Assembly (NCBI GenBank): GCA_036897095.1
Contig: JAYMSP010000047.1
Location: 39,607 to 103,606 of the forward strand
From: Plantago elongata
Lineage: Eukaryota > Streptophyta > Magnoliopsida > Lamiales > Plantaginaceae
Direction: 5' to 3'
DNA: 64,000 nt
This document shows positions 60,565 to 64,000 of the stretch, one piece after another. Below the pieces are notes generated by a model. That model did no database searches and was not told the origin of the DNA. It saw only the letters and a list, made by a program, of their open reading frames with translations. The position numbers and the translations under genes are program-made. Position 1 is the first letter of the stretch. Each line of letters opens with the position of its first letter.

Positions 60565-61938
60565 TTTTATGTGGTGGTAATGTCGATGTCCTAAGATCAC
60601 TAGTTGTCAGATGCTTATTTAGTTGTTATACTCTATGCTTAGGATAAAATGTAGACAAATTAATAAAATTGTTCCATTTTCAGGTTATCTAAAAGTAGTG
60701 TAACTCATTCTCAAATTATAATTGTGTAAATCTCACCTTATATTTGATCACTCTTAAAATATTTTTGAAGGAGTAATTCATGGACCCCAACAAATTTTTT
60801 AGGTAGTTTTTATTAAAAATAGATATCATACAATTATTTAGAAAAAGATATTTTAAAGCTATGACTCCTATAACTAGTGCTCTAAGCTTTTTCCACTCTA
60901 TGGTAGGACCCCTTTCCTACATGATATTGTTCACTAAATTAGATTCAATTTCCTTGAAATGAGGGGTTGAATAACCGAACTTTTGCAAACAAGCCTTATA
61001 AAAGCTTGATTCAAATTCTAATTTAGTTGAATTCGAACACAATTCAAGTATATCAGAACGTATATAGTATTTGCTCGTGAAAAGGCAAATATTATAAATA
61101 TATAGTCCCTCACTCCCACATAAGATATTCCACTTTTATCACTTTGGGTGTCCCGTTTGAATTGTGCACTTTTTATTTTTTTGAAGGAAAATGGGAAAAG
61201 AGAAAAGAAATAAGGGAAAATAATAATTTCGTTGAAAATGTTTTGGAAAAAACAACTTTCTAATTTGTGAAAATATCTACATTTGATGATTTTCATGTGT
61301 TTCTTGAGAACTACCAAATCTTGTAAAATAATATTTCCTTTTTACTTTTTCCCCATTTTTTCCAAACTAAATATTTAAAGAAAAATTGTACTGTCTACAT
61401 TAAGATGTACAACCCAATTGTAATATAAACTCCTCTTATTCAACGTGTTGAAAAGTAACCTCGTATATATCTTTCATTTGTGTTGTGTACTTAGCATGTA
61501 TGTTCTTGACTTTGACAACTAAAGTGAAACGAAGTGAGTGTATGCTAACGACTTCATCATTAATGGGTCGAGCCTCAACCCTTTGGATCGTGCAGTTACT
61601 TATGTATATTTTTCCGGATAATATATTGGATTCTAATATTTCTTTAAAGTAAATACATATGATTCAGAATTTATGATAATTGAATTATAAAAAGAAAAGT
61701 GTACCATATTAATACGAATTATGAATATCATTTTCGATCGAGTTTTTGTACCGGATGAACCGGACATATTAACATACAAAAGCCCCCAATTCAGCTGCAG
61801 CCCTAGATACTTTGCCTCCCTCCATTTCATTTCACCTACAAAAGCTCCTTGTCACGCAAACCTACACGATTTGGACTCCAACCACCACCACAACTGCTCC
61901 ACCTCTACACCACCGCTGCTCCAGCTAGTCGGAACTCA
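60565..61938. other. Intergenic and CDKA upstream region
   Basis: No gene before CDKA. TATAAAAA at 61686-61693 is a candidate TATA box about 250 bases before the CDKA ATG. The last 150 bases are C-rich, as in a 5' UTR. Confidence 0.4.

Positions 61939-64000
<2,062 letters not shown>

Overview
This is an AT-rich, transposon-littered stretch of a eudicot nuclear genome. Introns follow plant GT-AG rules, the genes are plant families (a DUF26 receptor kinase, Aux/IAA, plant bHLH, a PSTAIRE CDK), and there are plant-type MITEs and LTR elements. The protein sequences look asterid-like (perhaps Lamiales), but that is an impression, not a demonstration.

Layout, left to right. 1-10.3 kb is a repeat zone with no gene: a miniature LTR element (TRIM) at 1232-1523, a non-autonomous hAT element with a perfect 8-bp target duplication (3572-4444), a possible LINE tail, and a decayed 3.65-kb Copia-type LTR retrotransposon with a 5-bp target duplication (6171-9834). 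10.6-13.2 kb is a complete cysteine-rich receptor-like kinase (CRK2-like, 5 exons, 672 aa). 14.9-16.0 kb (minus) holds a cytochrome c oxidase subunit 5C gene that keeps its likely leader intron but has a TAG stop at a conserved Trp codon. 19.4-22.7 kb (minus) is an IAA8/IAA9-type auxin repressor (340 aa) with a leader intron. 22.7-32.0 kb is MITE/SINE-rich intergenic DNA. 32.0-35.5 kb (minus) is plastid AIR synthetase (PUR5, 8 coding exons, 392 aa). 35.6-44.6 kb is intergenic. 44.8-45.8 kb encodes a 129-aa single-pass membrane protein. 52.4 kb (minus) is tRNA-Leu(UAA). 53.9-55.5 kb (minus) is a bHLH93/bHLH61-type factor. 55.8-60.6 kb contains another hAT-like element, a broken LINE RNase H domain and a Stowaway MITE. 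61.9 kb to the right edge is the 5' half of CDKA (CDC2-type kinase), cut by the window end.

The genes do not form a pathway. Three of them (IAA9-type, the small membrane protein, bHLH93-type) have Arabidopsis counterparts that I recall as near neighbours at the end of chromosome 5, which suggests conserved microsynteny with insertions. The most unusual structures are two decayed tandem copies of the start of CDKA exon 4 inside CDKA intron 3, the single-lesion COX5C pseudogene with a MITE at its putative promoter, and a near-perfect 86-bp palindrome at 26.8 kb. I found no sign of a wholly new biological system.
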